Source: an uncultured Ruminococcus sp.
Lineage (GTDB): Bacteria; Bacillota; Clostridia; Oscillospirales; CAG-272
Assembly: GCA_902766115.1 (NCBI GenBank)
Contig: CACXCL010000045.1
Location: 1-7,405, forward strand
DNA: 7,405 nucleotides
Direction of reading: 5' to 3'
The notes beneath the pieces are model-generated. The model saw nothing but the letters and a program-made list of their open reading frames with translations. It did no database searches and was not told where the DNA came from. Shown in pieces: positions 6,941-7,405 of the stretch. How positions within the stretch are numbered: position 1 is the stretch's first letter; the number at the start of each line of letters is the position of its first letter. The position numbers were made by a program, and so were the translations under genes.

Positions 6941-6970
6941 ATTGTACCATAAAACGGCGGCGGCTGTCAA
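6941..6970 (-). promoter_or_regulatory. housekeeping sigma promoter of the pyr-pur operon
   Basis: The minus strand carries a perfect -35 hexamer TTGACA (6970-6965), an 18-base spacer and the -10 hexamer TACAAT (6946-6941), one mismatch from consensus. TGG directly precedes the -10 and supplies an extended -10 TG element. Transcription should start near 6934-6932, leaving an untranslated leader of only about 25-27 bases before the pyrC ATG. That leaves no room for a PyrR-binding attenuator, a riboswitch or a leader peptide. It is the only strong promoter-like sequence I found upstream of the operon. Confidence 0.88.
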
Positions 6971-7006
6971 GGAAAACAGACGCGGAACGGCCGTGACGGA
7001 GAGTAG

Positions 7007-7045
7007 AAAATTTCGCTCGATTTCACCTCTTTTTTGTGATTTTTT
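7007..7045 (-). promoter_or_regulatory. phased A-tracts upstream of the pyr promoter, possible curved DNA
   Basis: On the minus strand A-tracts occur at 7045-7040 (six A), 7035-7030 (six A), 7023-7021 (three A) and 7013-7007 (AAATTTT). Their centres are about 10, 10.5 and 12 bases apart, close to one helical turn. Such phasing is known to bend DNA. The block lies about 75-110 bases upstream of the predicted start site, a position where curvature can assist polymerase or regulator binding. The functional role is inference. Confidence 0.45.
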
Positions 7046-7069
7046 ACGGCGACGCTCGCAGCGGCGGCG

Positions 7070-7097
7070 AAAAAGCCGCGGAACGACGTCCACGGCT
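7070..7097 (-). terminator. rho-independent terminator, probably bidirectional
   Basis: The minus strand forms a stem of nine pairs (AGCCGTGGA at 7097-7089 with TCCGCGGCT at 7082-7074, one G-T pair) closing a six-base loop, followed by a T-run to 7070. It starts 35 bases after the stop of the beta-helix gene and lies upstream of the pyr promoter, so it should end the upstream transcript and insulate the operon. On the plus strand the same hairpin is followed by TGTTTTT, so it could also stop rightward transcription. Confidence 0.82.
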
Positions 7098-7131
7098 TGT
7101 TTTTCGGCGTGTGTCTATTGTTTCGATCGGG

Positions 7132-7405
7132 TCAATAACGTCCGATCTTCTCAAATTCAATATCCGGAAAACCCGATCCCTCGACGATACGGTAGTCGCC
7201 CGCGGACGGATTTACGAAACACGGGTTCTCGGAAAGCTTGAAGCACCGGTTGCCCTCGAAGACGCCGTATCCGTCCCCGGCGTTCACGTCCTGCTGCTTA
7301 TTTGAGAAGAAAGCGTTGTTCCGGACGTAGTTGCGCGGGTAAAGGACGAAGGATGGATCGTTTGCCCTGCCGACGTCAAGGGAAAAGGACGCAAGCTCGG
7401 GAAAA
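7132..7405 (-). CDS. C-terminal fragment of a probable right-handed beta-helix protein
   Basis: An open frame enters from the right edge and runs 90 codons to a TGA at 7134-7132; its start lies outside the window. The residues have the look of the end of a right-handed parallel beta-helix or carbohydrate-active protein: asparagine-rich turns (RNYVRNNAFFSN, 24-35), then NPCFVNPSAGDYRI (60-73), then a short tail ending DIEFEKIGRY. The pattern 'DP.F.....GD(F/Y)R(L/I)..GS' followed by a terminal 'KIG.Y' recurs at the C-terminus of many secreted beta-helix proteins of gut bacteria. It shares the strand of the pyr operon but is separated from it by the terminator and promoter, so it is a separate transcription unit. 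Substrate and enzyme activity cannot be told from this fragment, and secretion cannot be checked because the N-terminus is missing. Confidence 0.75.
   Translation of the reverse strand, partial: FPELASFSLDVGRANDPSFVLYPRNYVRNNAFFSNKQQDVNAGDGYGVFEGNRCFKLSENPCFVNPSAGDYRIVEGSGFPDIEFEKIGRY

Noticed and set aside
6014..6952. Plus-strand open frame of 312 residues opposite pyrC
   Set aside because: It mirrors the pyrC coding strand and ends inside the pyr promoter. No family resemblance.
6972..7023. Minus-strand GTG-initiated 19-codon frame upstream of the pyr promoter, as a leader peptide
   Set aside because: It lies upstream of the predicted start site, ends in the -35 region and has no separate ribosome binding site, so it would not be on the pyr transcript.
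5648..7093. Longer pyrC frame of 481 residues starting at 7093
   Set aside because: The added 62 residues are Arg-rich and unlike dihydroorotase, have no ribosome binding site at their start, and are encoded across the promoter. The ATG at 6907 has a good site.
7036..7305. Plus-strand open frames over the terminator and beta-helix fragment
   Set aside because: They cross the terminator hairpin and lie opposite the better-supported minus-strand frame.

Overview
The window holds nearly all of a de novo pyrimidine operon with two purine genes at its distal end. All genes lie on the minus strand and are transcribed right to left. The DNA is GC-rich, with strongly G/C-biased third codon positions. 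Starts mostly carry AGGAGG-type ribosome binding sites. Together with a PyrK-dependent class 1B dihydroorotate dehydrogenase and a free-standing PyrI, this points to a high-GC Firmicute, most likely a Clostridia-type anaerobe. That assignment is inference from gene content, not from a marker gene.

Layout from right to left. Positions 7405-7132 encode the last 90 residues of a probable secreted beta-helix protein, cut by the window edge. A bidirectional-looking hairpin terminator follows at 7097-7070. Next come helically phased A-tracts (7045-7007) and then a near-consensus extended -10 promoter (6970-6941). The operon then reads pyrC (6907-5648), pyrK (5642-4911), pyrD (4917-4006), pyrF (4006-3305), pyrE (3293-2649), pyrB (2618-1704), pyrI (1685-1254), purE (1238-753) and purC (707 to the left edge, last few codons missing). 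Junctions range from a 7-base overlap to a 45-base gap, and I see no internal terminator, so one transcript is likely. The end of the operon lies outside the window.

Function. PyrB with its regulatory subunit PyrI makes carbamoyl aspartate. PyrC cyclises it to dihydroorotate, PyrD and PyrK oxidise this to orotate with electrons passed to NAD+, and PyrE and PyrF convert orotate to UMP. Carbamoyl phosphate synthase (carAB) and pyrR are not in the window. PurE and PurC perform two consecutive steps of IMP synthesis (to CAIR, then SAICAR). PyrB and PurC both consume aspartate, so the operon joins the aspartate-using steps of both nucleotide pathways.

This is core metabolism rather than an undescribed system. 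The points worth a second look are the joint pyr-pur transcription unit, the very short untranslated leader with no room for a PyrR or attenuator element, the aberrant PyrC N-terminus, the phased A-tracts upstream of the promoter, and the unlisted beta-helix fragment at the right edge.
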